This document shows, piece after piece, positions 46,720 to 58,900 of a stretch of 64,000 bases of DNA. The stretch's first letter is position 1. Every line of letters begins with the position of its first letter. This stretch comes from Plasmodium brasilianum (taxonomy: Eukaryota > Apicomplexa > Aconoidasida > Haemosporida > Plasmodiidae). A model generated the notes under the pieces. It had not been told where the DNA came from, did not search any database, and was given only the letters and a program-made list of their open reading frames with translations. The translations under genes were made by a program, and so were the position numbers. Location of the stretch: positions 910,001 to 974,000 of the forward strand of contig NC_090117.1 of NCBI RefSeq assembly GCF_023973825.1. Reading direction: 5' to 3'.

Positions 46720-47850
46720 ATGTATAAATGTTTTGTAAAAAGCATAAGGAGCAAAGCATTATTCAAAAGAACATTGTGCAACGTTTCGTATGGGTACTTA
46801 AACTTAACAGTGCAGGATAGGACCATGCCATATTTTGAAAATTTAAAAAAAAATATAATTTATATTAACAATTCGAAAGATTGTAAAGAGTGTATAAACG
46901 AAATTAAGAAAAAATTTTCGAGCGAAAAGCAAAACTTCATTGGTCTTGATATAGAAGGGTACAAAATAGGAAAGGATGGTATAGTAAGTATTATACAAAT
47001 ATGTGCTGATGATATTTACATTTTTGATATATATAAATGCGATAATAGCTATTTATTTATTAAGTACATAAAAGACCTATTGGAAGATGAGAGAATAGTA
47101 AAAGTAACCCATGACTGTAGAGAAGATTGTTCTATACTATACAATCAATACGATGTAAGACTAAACAATATTTTTGACACACAAGTAGCATATAACATAC
47201 TTTTAAAAGAAAGGAAAAAAGAGATGTACCAAATAAGTTTTGATGATTTATTATATAAATGTTTATTGTTAAATAATAATCAAAAAATTTATTTTCATAA
47301 AATGATTGCACTGGAACAGAAAATATATCTACAGAGACCCATATCGAAAGAGCTAATTCATTACGCTGTTCAGGATGTGTTATATTTGAAGCCGCTCATG
47401 TTGAGTCTAGTGCACATGTTAAGTGGTGTACATAAAAAGGAACACACGGGAGAAAGGTGTTCTAAAGTAGTGAGAACAGCGCATGAAGAAAAGGGGGAAG
47501 TAAAGATATCGGAGGAAAAAGAAATGAAAACTTCGATTGTCGCTAATATATCAGATATCGACATAATAATGCAAGTGATAAAATGCAGTCAAAAGTATAT
47601 TAATTATCAGTCATTAAATTCACATATTAAAAGTGAAAAAGAATTGCAAAAAGGGATGACACTTGAAGGTATGGTTGTTTCATGCAATAACATAAATATT
47701 TATGTTAAGTTAAATATGAGCAAAAAGGGAGTTATAGCAAATTGTTTACATCATAAATATAATATTGGTGATATCGTTAAATGTGTTATCCTAGGTTTTG
47801 GTACTAACAATTATATCAAGTTGGGATTATATGATTCTTCCATTTTGTAA
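46720..47850 (+). CDS. DEDDy 3'-5' exonuclease with C-terminal S1-like domain
   Basis: A 376-residue single-exon nuclease of the RNase D/WRN-exo/Egalitarian superfamily, probably acting on RNA. Exo motifs are intact: GLDIEG (Asp77, Glu79), HDCREDCSIL (Asp132) and HYAVQDVLYL (Tyr215, Asp219), giving the DEDDy signature. From about residue 312 a strand-rich segment (GMTLEGMVVSCNN, KKGVIANCLHHKYNIGDIV, NYIKLGLYD) has the pattern of an S1/OB RNA-binding domain. The N-terminus up to about residue 30 has many Lys/Arg and no acid, so mitochondrial import is possible. There is no HRDC domain as in bacterial RNase D. The domain call for the tail is inference from pattern. Confidence 0.85.
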   Translation: MYKCFVKSIRSKALFKRTLCNVSYGYLNLTVQDRTMPYFENLKKNIIYINNSKDCKECINEIKKKFSSEKQNFIGLDIEGYKIGKDGIVSIIQICADDIYIFDIYKCDNSYLFIKYIKDLLEDERIVKVTHDCREDCSILYNQYDVRLNNIFDTQVAYNILLKERKKEMYQISFDDLLYKCLLLNNNQKIYFHKMIALEQKIYLQRPISKELIHYAVQDVLYLKPLMLSLVHMLSGVHKKEHTGERCSKVVRTAHEEKGEVKISEEKEMKTSIVANISDIDIIMQVIKCSQKYINYQSLNSHIKSEKELQKGMTLEGMVVSCNNINIYVKLNMSKKGVIANCLHHKYNIGDIVKCVILGFGTNNYIKLGLYDSSIL

Positions 47851-48002
47851 AATAGCTAGTTGGTGCATTGTTCAGTTGAATGTAATAACCTCGTTCAGGT
47901 GCACGACTGTTCAACCCTGGGGGGAAATTCGCGCGCGCGCAAACAAGAGTCCATACGTGCGCTTATACTTTTGCGTCCCTTAAGTATACACATAGATAGG
48001 CT

Positions 48003-48041
<39 letters not shown>

Positions 48042-48384
48042 GTGCACACCATGGAATGCCTTATTTTATTTTATTTTTTTAATTGATACACATAAGTATA
48101 TACACCCTTTCAATGTAAAAAAAGAAGTGGCCGGAAAATATTGTTATACGCGGAACATTCAGCACACGTGTGTTAATGGAAAACTCTTGTTATGTTTTTA
48201 TGTAAAATAACATGTCCCATTTCTTAGACAAATCAAATTCTTCAAAATGGCGAGATTATTGAGAAGACAAAATTAAAATATGAACTGTTCATGTAATAAT
48301 AATTCCTCAAAAAAAAAAAAAAAAAAGAAAAAAAGGGGAAGGTACAAAAATAGGGCCTGTAGTTCAAAGGGGTAAGCGGCTTAT

Positions 48385-48515
48385 TTGTTCGTTTGTCCAT
48401 TTGTTTGTCCATTTGTTTGTCCATTTGTTTGTCCATTTGTTTGTCCATTTGTTTGTTCATTTGTTTGTCCATTTGTTTGTCCATTTGTTTGTTCATTTGT
48501 TTGTTCATTTGTTTA
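48385..48515 (+). repeat. 12-bp GTCCATTTGTTT array
   Basis: About ten copies, with GTTC variants. It is open on both strands (Val-Cys-Pro-Phe or Asp-Lys-Gln-Met noise). Confidence 0.86.
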
Positions 48516-49477
48516 TTTATTTACTATATTTTTTTTTTTTTTTTTTGAGGTACTACTACATGAACAGTCAGGAAAATAAAAAAGGGAATGATTAAACAAG
48601 TAAAAAATAAAATTATAAAATGTTAAGATAGTAAAATGAAAAAGCTTCTTAAAATGGGGAACTTAAAAAAAATGCTATCTTGCATATGCACCACCATATT
48701 ACAAATATAGCTTTATAAATCTCTTTTAAAAAAATGTATGTTTATTTTGTTTTACGTTTCCTACTATAGTTTGTGTTTTCATTATATTTTTTTCTCTTTT
48801 GATTCATTTTACCATTTTTAAAATGTCTCAGGGAAGTATATGTTATGTGCACCTTATTTTTATTCCAAATGTACATAAATTTTTTTTTATTTTTTTTTTC
48901 TGAACGATAATATATCATATGAGTAAAGGTACATTTCGGATGTCTTCCCTTTTTTCATAATGAAATAGAAATACCATTACACATAAATATATGCAAAGAT
49001 GAAAGAAGATTAAGACAGTTTCATTTACCAAAAGTATAAAAAGAATGAACATCTTTTAATGCAACCTATTTGTACCTTGTTGATCAAAAAACAAACATGC
49101 ACCAAACGCATTTAGAAATGCACATCCTTTAGGATATCATTTTTTTTTTTTTTTTTTTTTCTGTTACTATCTTCATAATATTGCTTGGGGTAAATGGACA
49201 GAAAAGTGCGTACATATATGTTCATTTAACGAAATTACAATTTTTCAAAAAGATTAATATTTTACAACAACTGCTTATACATTGTTGTAGTAAGTACTTG
49301 TGTACACGTACACATGTACACATATGTACGTATAATACAAATTCTTTTTAAAGTCAGGCATGGCCGTAAGACGTTTACATATATGGTAATCATAGTTACA
49401 TACGTTAAGGTACTTTCACATATGGATATTTACCTTTCCCTTTTTACTTTCCTTGATTTATACCAATATAGACACAT

Positions 49478-49539
<62 letters not shown>

Positions 49540-49789
49540 ATGTATTTATATGTATGAATGTTCACATATGCCTGTCCATTTTCATACGTGAAATGTACGA
49601 CGTCCAGTAACATACAGTTTGTATATAATATCGTTGCAAATATTTATGCAGAATATTTCAATTATAACAAGGTACTTGCAAAAAATTACCTTAACAAGGA
49701 CGATACAAAGGTGGCTATATAATATATTTTTGCGATACATGCTTAATTGTTCCTATGCTAATAATGAAAAATATAATACGGTGCGATAA

Positions 49790-50475
49790 AAAAAAAAAAA
49801 ATAAAAAAAAATACAAAAATACAAAATAGGACAAAATGAGAAAAAGTAAGACAAAATAAAACACAACACTAATAATGGCAATAATAGCAATAATAGCAAT
49901 AATAGCAATAATTGCAATAATAGCAATAATTGCAATAATGGCAATAATAGATATTATACAAATAGAAACCAAAAAATAGCTTTTCAAAAAAAAAAATAAA
50001 CAATACTCAGGCATTAACTTTAACAATAACTTTAGCACTGTTTTGATATTCAAATTGAGACGATCGAGCAGTAGTAAATCTACTATATAATCGAGTCCAA
50101 AACAAGAAAAAGGCAAAAAAAAGGTAGAAAAAAAGGAAAAAAAAAGGAAAAATAAAACAAAAAGAGGAAAAATAAAACAAAAAAAGAAAAGAAGAAAAGA
50201 AGAAAGAAGAAAGAAGAAAGAAGAAAGAAGAAAAGATGAAAAGATGAAAAGAGGAGATGAAGAAGAGATGAAGAAAAGAAGAGATGAAGAATAGAAGAGA
50301 AGACGAAAAGATGAAAAAAAGAAAAGAGAAGAATAGAAGAGAAGAAGAAAATATGAAAAAAAGAAAAGAGAAGAATAGAAGAGAAGAAATGATGAAAAAA
50401 AGAAAAGAGAAGAATAGAAGAAAAGATGAAAAGAAGAAAAGAAGAAAAGAAGAGAAAAAAGGAAAAATGTAAAAA
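49790..50475 (+). repeat. Long polypurine tract with AATAGC repeat
   Basis: Starts with poly-A, then AATAGCAATA-type units (about 49870-49955), then about 370 bp (50105-50475) of nearly pure A/G with AGAAGAAAAG blocks. The antisense ORF is Phe/Ser/Leu noise. Confidence 0.8.
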
Positions 50476-50871
50476 TGGAAGAAAAAAGGCTCAATGGAAA
50501 TATTTCACGCAAGTTAGAAATATAGCAATAAAACAATGTTACCCCTTAGTTTCCAACTTCGAGCTGTAGATGCAAAAAAATGAATAAATAATTAAATTAA
50601 TATAAACAGGCATAAACTCAAGGTATAATAATAAATGTTAATTTTTTTTTCAAAATTGGTCGAGTTGTCAAAAGCGCTTAATTAAACAGTAGTATCTTAC
50701 ATTTTACGAGATAACCATACGCTTTGTTGGGACTTAAATGTATACGTGTATTTTTTTCATACATATATATATATATATATATATAATCATATGCACATAT
50801 ACACATTTATATGTGCATATTTATATGTACATATTTATATGTATATATTCATTTGTTTATAATCATATGTA

Positions 50872-51085
50872 TAAATATTAATATGTATGTATTAATATGT
50901 ATGTATTAATATGTATGTATTAATATGTATGTATTAATATGTATGTATTAATATGTATGTATTAATATGTATGTATTAATATGTATGTATTAATATGTAT
51001 GTATTAATATGTATGTATTAATATGTATGTATTAATATGTATGTATTAATATGTATGTATTAATATGTATGTATTAATATATATG
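50872..51085 (+). repeat. 14-bp TAATATGTATGTAT array
   Basis: About 15 almost identical copies of the 14-bp unit, about 0.9 kb upstream of HT1. Confidence 0.88.
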
Positions 51086-51760
51086 TGTTAATATGTACGT
51101 GTATTTATGTATGAAAAAAGTGTACGTAAAAATTATAGGCAAAAATAAATGTATAAATGACGAATTAAATAAATATAAGCGAATTAAGGTATAATAATAA
51201 AAAAAAAAAAAAATTACAAACAAAAAAAATATAAAAAATTATAAACAAAAATATAAAAAATTGAACACAAAATTGGATGAAAAATTAATTTAAAAATCGA
51301 ATAAAAAATTAAATGAAAAATCAAATAAGCATATTTTAAATTAGAAATTAAATTACGTTATATATTTTATATGTATATATGTATATGTATATATGTATAT
51401 ATGTATATGTATATATGTATATATGTATATGTATATATGTATATGTATATATGTATATGTATATATGTATATGTATAACATGTCAAATATTTCCTAAACT
51501 GTAGAAATATAAAAAGTACGAATTTTTTTTTTTTTTTATCAGTAGATTTATGTAATTAACGCAATTTTGAGTTGTTTATCCGGCACAGTAAAATCATATA
51601 CGTACAAACGCGTATGTATAAATATATATATACATATGCATACATATATATACATATACACATAAATACATAGTAACACATTATTATGAGTGAACACATA
51701 ATTCAGTTATAAGTAAAGGCTTACAAGTGTGAGTATATAGCTATAAATAAAGGTGAGTAC

Positions 51761-51807
<47 letters not shown>

Positions 51808-51980
51808 AGCTACAGCATATATATAAACAAGAATATAGACGTAAAAGTACGCATAAAAAAGCGTAAACTAGCATAAATATATAGACATATTTCTCAAATA
51901 CACATATTTATGTGCGCTAACTTATTTACGGAAACACTTGTATGCCTAAAAATTTCGAACAAACGAATAGATAACATAAG

Positions 51981-53489
51981 ATGAATAAAAGTAGTAAAGA
52001 AATATCCTCAGGGCCGTGTGCAATAAATGAAGAAGATAAATTTTTTAATACGTCATTTAAATATGTATTATCAGCATGTATTGCCTCCTTTATATTTGGA
52101 TATCAAGTGAGTGTTTTAAATACAATAAAGAATTTTATAGTAGTGGAATTTGAATGGTGTACAGGTGATAATAGGTTGGATTGTCGTGAGAATACTATTA
52201 AGAGTTCATTTTTATTAGCATCTGTTTTTATTGGTGCTGTGATTGGTAGTGGGTTTTCAGGGTATTTAGTGCAATATGGGAGGAGATTTGCAATACTAGT
52301 AATATATTATTTTTTCGTTTTTGTAAGTTTTTTAACATCAATTACTCATCATTTTCATACAATTCTATTTGCTCGTTTGTTAAGCGGCTTTGGTATTGGT
52401 CTTATAACAGTTAGTGTGCCATTGTATATTTCAGAGATGACACATAAAGACAAAAAAGGAGCATATGGAGTTTTGCATCAACTTAGTATTACGTTTGGTA
52501 TATTTATAGCTGTATTGCTAGGACTAGCCATGGGTGAAGGACCGAAGGGTGAATCAAAAGAGCCTTTGGGAAATTTTGAAAAAATATGGTGGAGGCTTAT
52601 GTTTTTTATGCCCAGCATTATTTCAATTGTTGGTATATTTCTTTTAGTAGTATTTTTTAAAGAAGAAACACCATATTTTTTATATGAGAAAGGTAAATTG
52701 GAAGAGTCAAAAAAAATTTTAAAAAAAATATATGGTAGTGATGATGTAGATGAACCTTTGAATGCAATTAAAGAAGCTATTGAGCAAACCGAGTCAGCTA
52801 AAAGAAATTCTTTATCCTTATTAAATGCATTAAAAATACCATGTTATAGATACGTTATATTATTGGGATGTATTTTATCCGCTTTTCAACAATTCACAGG
52901 TATAAACGTTTTAGTCTCAAATTCAAATGAGTTATATAAAGAATTTTTACCAAGTGAATGGATAACAATTTTAAGTGTTATCATGACTATAGTTAATTTT
53001 TTGATGACTTTTCCAGCTATTTATATCGTTGAAAAACTGGGTAGGAAAACTTTATTATTAGGGGGATGTTTTGGTATTATATGTGCTTATGTACCTACAG
53101 CTATAGCAAATTTAATAAATAAAAATTCAAATCCTGTGAAAGTAATATCTATAGTTGCAACATTTATTATGATTATTTCATTTGCTGTGTCATATGGTCC
53201 TGTTTTGTGGATTTATTTACATGAAATGTTTCCTTCAGAAATAAAAGATAGTGCAGCTACATTAGCTTCACTAATTAATTGGTTATGTGCAATTATTGTC
53301 GTTTTTCCATCCGACATTATTATTAAGACATCTCCTGCAATACTTTTTATTATATTTGCCGTTATGTCAGTCGTTACTTTCTTATTTATTTTCTTTTTTA
53401 TTAAAGAAACAAAAGGTGGAGAAATTGGAACAAGTCCATATATTTCGATGGAAGAAAGGCAAAAATACATGACCAAGTCAGCAGTTTGA
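51981..53489 (+). CDS. HT1: Hexose transporter HT1
   Basis: A 502-residue major-facilitator sugar transporter of the parasite plasma membrane, taking up glucose and fructose to feed glycolysis. It matches the known PfHT1 (504 residues) along its length and has 12 membrane segments. Sugar-binding positions are kept: Gln167 (HQL, helix 5), Gln303-Gln304 (FQQFTGIN, helix 7), Asn309 nearby and Trp410 (GPVLWIY, helix 10). Family motifs GRR after helix 2, EMTHKDKKGAYG after helix 6 region, EKLGRKTLLL and KETKGGE are present. The start MNKSSKE corresponds to the known N-terminus. Single exon, as in other Plasmodium species. It has an unusually long repeat-rich 5' spacer. No damage is visible. Confidence 0.98.
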   Translation: MNKSSKEISSGPCAINEEDKFFNTSFKYVLSACIASFIFGYQVSVLNTIKNFIVVEFEWCTGDNRLDCRENTIKSSFLLASVFIGAVIGSGFSGYLVQYGRRFAILVIYYFFVFVSFLTSITHHFHTILFARLLSGFGIGLITVSVPLYISEMTHKDKKGAYGVLHQLSITFGIFIAVLLGLAMGEGPKGESKEPLGNFEKIWWRLMFFMPSIISIVGIFLLVVFFKEETPYFLYEKGKLEESKKILKKIYGSDDVDEPLNAIKEAIEQTESAKRNSLSLLNALKIPCYRYVILLGCILSAFQQFTGINVLVSNSNELYKEFLPSEWITILSVIMTIVNFLMTFPAIYIVEKLGRKTLLLGGCFGIICAYVPTAIANLINKNSNPVKVISIVATFIMIISFAVSYGPVLWIYLHEMFPSEIKDSAATLASLINWLCAIIVVFPSDIIIKTSPAILFIIFAVMSVVTFLFIFFFIKETKGGEIGTSPYISMEERQKYMTKSAV

Positions 53490-53566
53490 GTTTTTTTTTT
53501 TTTTTTTTTTTTTTTTTGCACACATTTTTTAAAAAATAGAATATATATATATCTTTATATATATTC

Positions 53567-53645
53567 ATATCTATCTGTATCTATCTGTATCTATCTGTAT
53601 CTATCTGTATCTATCTGTATCTATCTGTATCTATCTATATCTATA
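53567..53645 (+). repeat. 10-bp CTATCTGTAT array
   Basis: About seven copies directly downstream of HT1. Confidence 0.85.
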
Positions 53646-53849
53646 TATCTATATATCTATATGTATATTTATGTGTATCTATGTATATTTGTACCAGCTT
53701 GACTAATACAATTTGAATATGAAGCAGTGAATGGAGGGATTTTGCAAAAAGATTTGTCAAGATATGTTTTTTTTTTTTTTTTTCTTTTTATCTCTATTTT
53801 TGCCTTTTTTTTATATGTATCTTTCCATTTTTTATTATTCCTTTCTTAA

Positions 53850-54210
53850 TTATTCCTTTTTTTATCATTCCATATTTTATTATCCAATTTTTTATTATCC
53901 CATTTTTTATCATCCCATATTTTATTATCCCATTTTTTATTATCCCATTTTTTATTCTCCCATTTTTTATTATCCCATTTTTTATCATCCCATATTTTAT
54001 TATCCCATTTTTTATCATCCCATATTTTATTATCCCATTTTTTATCATCCCATATTTTATTATCCCATTTTTTATTCTCCCATTTTTTATTATCCCATTT
54101 TTTATCATCCCATATTTTATTATCCCATTTTTTATCATCCCATATTTTATTATCCCATTTTTTATTATCCCATATTTTATTATCCCATTTTTTATCATCC
54201 CATATTTTAT
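53850..54210 (+). repeat. 15-bp CATTTTTTATTATCC array
   Basis: About 24 copies of a 15-bp unit with ATATTTT, ATTC and ATCATCC variants. Open in two frames on the minus strand (Ile-Ile-Lys-Asn-Gly; Trp-Asp-Asn-Lys-Lys) and one on plus, so three false ORFs overlap. Confidence 0.88.
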
Positions 54211-54249
54211 TATTCTTTTTTTTTTTTTTTAAAATGAGAAATACGCGAA

Positions 54250-54574
54250 ATGGGCGAAATGAACCATTTAGCAAAATTGTCCCACCTTTTATTTATCACT
54301 TTCGTTTGGGTAAATATATTTGTTTTACGAAGGGGGGAAGAAGAGGGCACACTGCAGTGGTTACTTGGTTACTGGTATCTTTTTCAGCAAGCAGTTGAAT
54401 GGATGGACAAGTATGGTGAGTGCGCTCAAATGAGTAAATGAACAAATAGTATATAGAACATCCATACACACGTATGTAAGTATATATACATAATGTGCAT
54501 TATTGTTACATTTGTATAGCGTTTGTTTATTTTTTTTACTTTTAGAATTAAGAATAGTGCATAAAATGTGTTAA
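54250..54574 (+). CDS. Possible 38-residue single-span membrane peptide, three exons (tentative)
   Basis: Exons 54250-54309, 54388-54415 and 54546-54574 join in phase (0 then 1) with GTAAAT and GTGAGT donors and acceptors preceded by T-tracts (TATCTTTTTCAG and TTTACTTTTAG). The product starts MGEMNHLAKLSHLLFITFVW, has one hydrophobic stretch and ends with a short charged tail. Size and shape recall tiny subunits of membrane complexes, but I see no specific match. Chance is not excluded. Confidence 0.35.
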
Positions 54575-55847
54575 ATTTGTTTTTTTTTTTTTTTTTTTTT
54601 TTTTTTTGTTTAAATTTTATACATTTGTGTATAATACAGAAATATATAAATTTATGGATATGTATACATACATATATATACATAGAAATCAATACATAGA
54701 TGAACATATGTTATACACGTATATGTATATATATATATATATGTGTACGTTATACATCTAAAACGAAACTTTGGAAATTTACTCTTACGTTTTATCTAAT
54801 TTTTGAGAATCTTTTTAAATTATTCTCAACATATTTTAAAGTAAAATAAAAATGATACGGAAAATGATCCAACTGCAGAAGGTATAATTTTAATTATATG
54901 TTTTGCTCTAAGTCATATGGAAAAGAGAACCAGTTAGGGCAAGAATGTAGGAAAAAAAAAATACACACCCATCAAAAGTAGACAATTTTGAAAAGAACAT
55001 TTTTCTTTTTATCATTATATTTTTTATTTTAATATTTTTTATCATTACATTTTTAATTTTAATATTTTTTTCCATTCTGGTGGTTTTTCAAAACATGCAC
55101 AGTGGGCATTTCAAATCTGCGCGAATGTGTTACACCTTTGAAATTTAAATCTACGTAACCACAGGTGTAAAAAGGAAAAAAAAAAAAAATTAACTAGTCC
55201 TATGTACTTATTTATACATAGGAATGTGTATCCATATGCACAACTTGTTCGTAGAATACATTTAGGCGGATAGCTTTGCAGGTACCTAAAATATTGTAGA
55301 TTTGTTGTCCTTCTCTCAGTGACCGTTTAATTTTATTTCCCTTGGCTTTCTCAAAGCATGGTAGAACTTTGCTGTAGCGGATAAACAGAAGGAAGGGGAA
55401 TGAGGTACACCCAAATGCATGTTGGGTTCAGTTTTTATTGATGATGATAAAAGGGGAAGAAACACAGATGGAAAAAAGATACAAACAAAATAAAATAAAA
55501 TAAACAAAACATGTAAAATGTGAAAGAAAAGATAAACAAAACATGTAAAATGTAAAGGCTAAGATAAACAAAACATGTAAAATGGAAAGAATAAGAACGC
55601 CCCGTTTGTTGTAACATTCGAAGGTTCGTATTTGAGATTCCTCTACTAGGAAAAAAAAAAATTTTAACATGCAAAAAGAGAACCCTCAGTTTTCAGTAGC
55701 AATTTTATTCGTAGTGTAGAATATGTGCAAAACGCAAAGCAGTAAAACGAAGCAAGAACTCCTTTTAGAATATGGATGAAAAAATGCAAGCGATGTAAAT
55801 TTTCATTTTTTATTTTCTTTACTTTTTTTTCCTTATTTTTCCTTATT

Positions 55848-55900
<53 letters not shown>

Positions 55901-55955
55901 TTTATTTATTGTTTTTTTTTTTTTGCTTGTTCGTTTCTATTCCCCTTATGATGAC

Positions 55956-58900
55956 ATGCAAAGAATATATATAGCCTTAAAATGCATATTTCTCCTTTTG
56001 GCATTTCTATCATTAATTAATTGCGGGATTCCCGGACTTCACAAGTGGATAATCCATAATTTCCCAAGTTGTGTGAAAATAGTGGATAAACATAATCTAC
56101 TTGATGCGAGTACCTTTACATATAGCAACTGGAGGAGTAAATGTAGAGCAGGAGGGGGAAGCAGTGGGAGAGGCGTTGGTAGTAGCCGTAGCAACTATGG
56201 TGAACTAAAGGGAAACATCCTCGAAGTGGATAATTTGCTATTTGATATGAACCAGTTACTCCACAAAGCGAACGTGCAATTTCGTAGTTACGATAATTAT
56301 TTTTTCAAACTCTCTAGTTTAATAAAAAATGTACTGAAGAAATTTCACCCTAAGAAGAATGTCGTTTTTGCTATTGATGGAATATGCCCCTTTTCCAAAC
56401 TAAAATTACAAATAAAAAGAAGAGCCAAAGCAAAAAGCAAAGAGAGGAATTCATTATATATAAATGATATAACATGTGGTAGTACATTTATAGATAAGAT
56501 ATCCAAATTTTTGGTAAATTTTGTAAAATATTTAATTTCTTTTGAAAAATTCGACAGGGTTAAGTTTTTTGTATCTACTGATAAGGAAGCAGGGGAAGGG
56601 GAACTCAAACTTATGAATTGGATAAGCAACTACATTGGAGCGGAACAGAAAGAGGAAGAGAAAGAGGAAGAGAAAGAGAGAGAGGAAAAAAAAGACATAG
56701 TTGAGAGTGGAGAGAAGGTAAGGGTGGATAACCATTACAAGGGGGAGAATGTAAATGGAGCCACCTTTAGCAAAACACAACATCTTCTTGGTTGTTCACC
56801 TGGAAAGGATGAAGAAAAGGGAAATATAAATACAAAAACGAATGCGGAAGAAGAATCGTTCGTAATAGTAGGGGCGGACGCAGACCTATTACTACAATGT
56901 TTAGCTCTAAAAAATATACGCAACATATATATTTATACATATCAAACTTTCCATATGAATATAGGTGGATATGAATTTAAAAAGGAAAATCATCTTATGG
57001 AAGGGCCAAACGGTAGTTACATTAAAAAAAGAAAAAACAATCAGTTAAACTATAGTAACAATTTAAAAGAATATCATTTTAATGACATGTTACTAATGGA
57101 CAATTTAAATATGGAAAATAAAAAAAATAAAAAAAAAAGGAAAAAAAAAATAAAAGTTTTGTACAATTTAAATACATTCATTAATTTATTTTTAAATAAA
57201 TATCCAAAATCTTTTGAGCAAATTAGACGAGATTTACTTATTTTGTTCATATTAAAAGGAAATGATTATTTACCAAAAATTAAGGAAGGTAATTTCAGCT
57301 TGTTTTTTGAATCCTATTTTAAAATGTTAGAAAAAAATATGAACAAGCAAGGAGAGGAAATGCCATATAATGGTTTTTTAAATAAAAATTATGTATTAAA
57401 TAGAAAAGAGTTTTTAAAATTTTTGCACTACGTACAGGATATAATTAGCTTTTCCAACTACTCTGTGAATAATAATAGTAGTACAAACGAAGAGGAATGC
57501 ACTAGTATTAATCATACAAATAACAGGTATGAAAAAGAATTCAAAGAAAATAATTTGTACCTTCCTTTGTCCCTTTTGAATGAAATATTAAGTAAAAATA
57601 TAATAGAAAATGAAAGCATAAAAATTGAAATTAAAAAAGAACAAGACATGTATAATTGTACATTAACATATTTTGAAAATAATCAAAATTACCTTCATTT
57701 TGGTTCATCCAAAAAAAAAAAAATTCCGTGCACATTGCTTCTTATAGCTTTTTAAAAAATCATTTTCCCATATTTATGAAGTATATAAATTTGGAACTTT
57801 TCAAAAGCACCATTAGAGAAGCGAATTGCTTGCACCAAACAAATTATGACCACGTCAGGCAAAATGAAAAATTAACGCCACAAAAGGACGGAAATAATAT
57901 TTATCGTTCAGGTGAAAGTACAGTTTTGGGAAAATCTCTAACATGTGGCAGAAGACAGGGTAACGAAATGGATGATATAACGTCCAATGGAACGTCCGAT
58001 AGAACAGAGATTACCGAGTCTAATGAACATCGGGATTATACATTTGACAGTGATGACGAAAAAGAAGATGCACAAATGGAACTTTATTTGAGAAAGGTGT
58101 ACAGACAGAATTGTAAAAATAAAAAAAATTATGAACAGGAAATGAAAATTTGTGAAAATTATATCGAAGGCATACATTGGCTAGTTGAAATGTACACAAA
58201 AACGTATTGTATAAATTTTAATTTTTTTTACAAATATTTAATTAGTCCATCTTTATTAAGTATATATTACTACTTATCCACATTTGGGGAAGTACCAAAA
58301 TATAGCAGTGATTACAGAAATGGTATACAAAATATAAATTTAAATGTTTTTAAAAATAATTATGAATATTACAATTTTATTACCTTTTGTGTGAATAAAT
58401 ATAATGACTTGAAAATGAAATTAAAACTGAGCTCTTCGGACAATTTACCAAACGAAACAGAAACTAATGAGGATACTAACAAAATTAAAAATGAGAAAAA
58501 TCCATTTTTACTAAATGCACAAAATAGTAAAAAAAATGTATATTTTGAAAATATATATGATATTTTATTTTCAAAAAATGTAAATATCGTCAAAGACAAT
58601 ATTCAAAAATTAAATAAAATTTTAAAAACAACAATGCACAATAATAAAAAAATTATTTACTATTGGGATATATATGCAAGGCATTTGAAAAAGTTTTATA
58701 AAATAATTTTTTATAAAACTAGGAAAATATATGTGTGCAAATATTCTTTATTTAAACTGAAATTTGAAAATACGGACCAGAGGTGTTCAACCTATAAACA
58801 GGGACTTACCAAAAAGGAAATGACCAAAGATAATAATAGTAACTCGGAAAATGATAATTTTGAAATTCAAAATAATTATTTTCCCACGTTTGGATTAAAC

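Larger units (their letters stand above)
47851..51980. other. Long spacer upstream of HT1
   Basis: This 4.1 kb region has no supported gene. It contains a 12-bp array (48385-48515), an AT run (49480-49535), a purine tract (49790-50475), a 14-bp array (50872-51085), ATATGT arrays (51365-51478) and another AT run (51762-51804). The HT1 promoter and 5' UTR must lie in its right part. Confidence 0.6.
53490..55955. other. HT1 / XRN-like gene spacer
   Basis: About 2.5 kb, holding a 10-bp array (53567-53645), a 15-bp array (53850-54210), a possible 38-residue gene (54250-54574), a short ATG piece at 54852 (MIRKMIQLQK then GTATAA) and a T run of about 45 bases at 55852-55898 before the XRN start. 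Confidence 0.5.

Noticed and set aside
49715..50536. 273-residue Phe/Ser ORF
   Set aside because: It translates the complement of the purine tract and has no domain.
55776..55955. Upstream start for the XRN-like gene
   Set aside because: These codons translate a long T run. The Met at 55956 gives a clean signal peptide.
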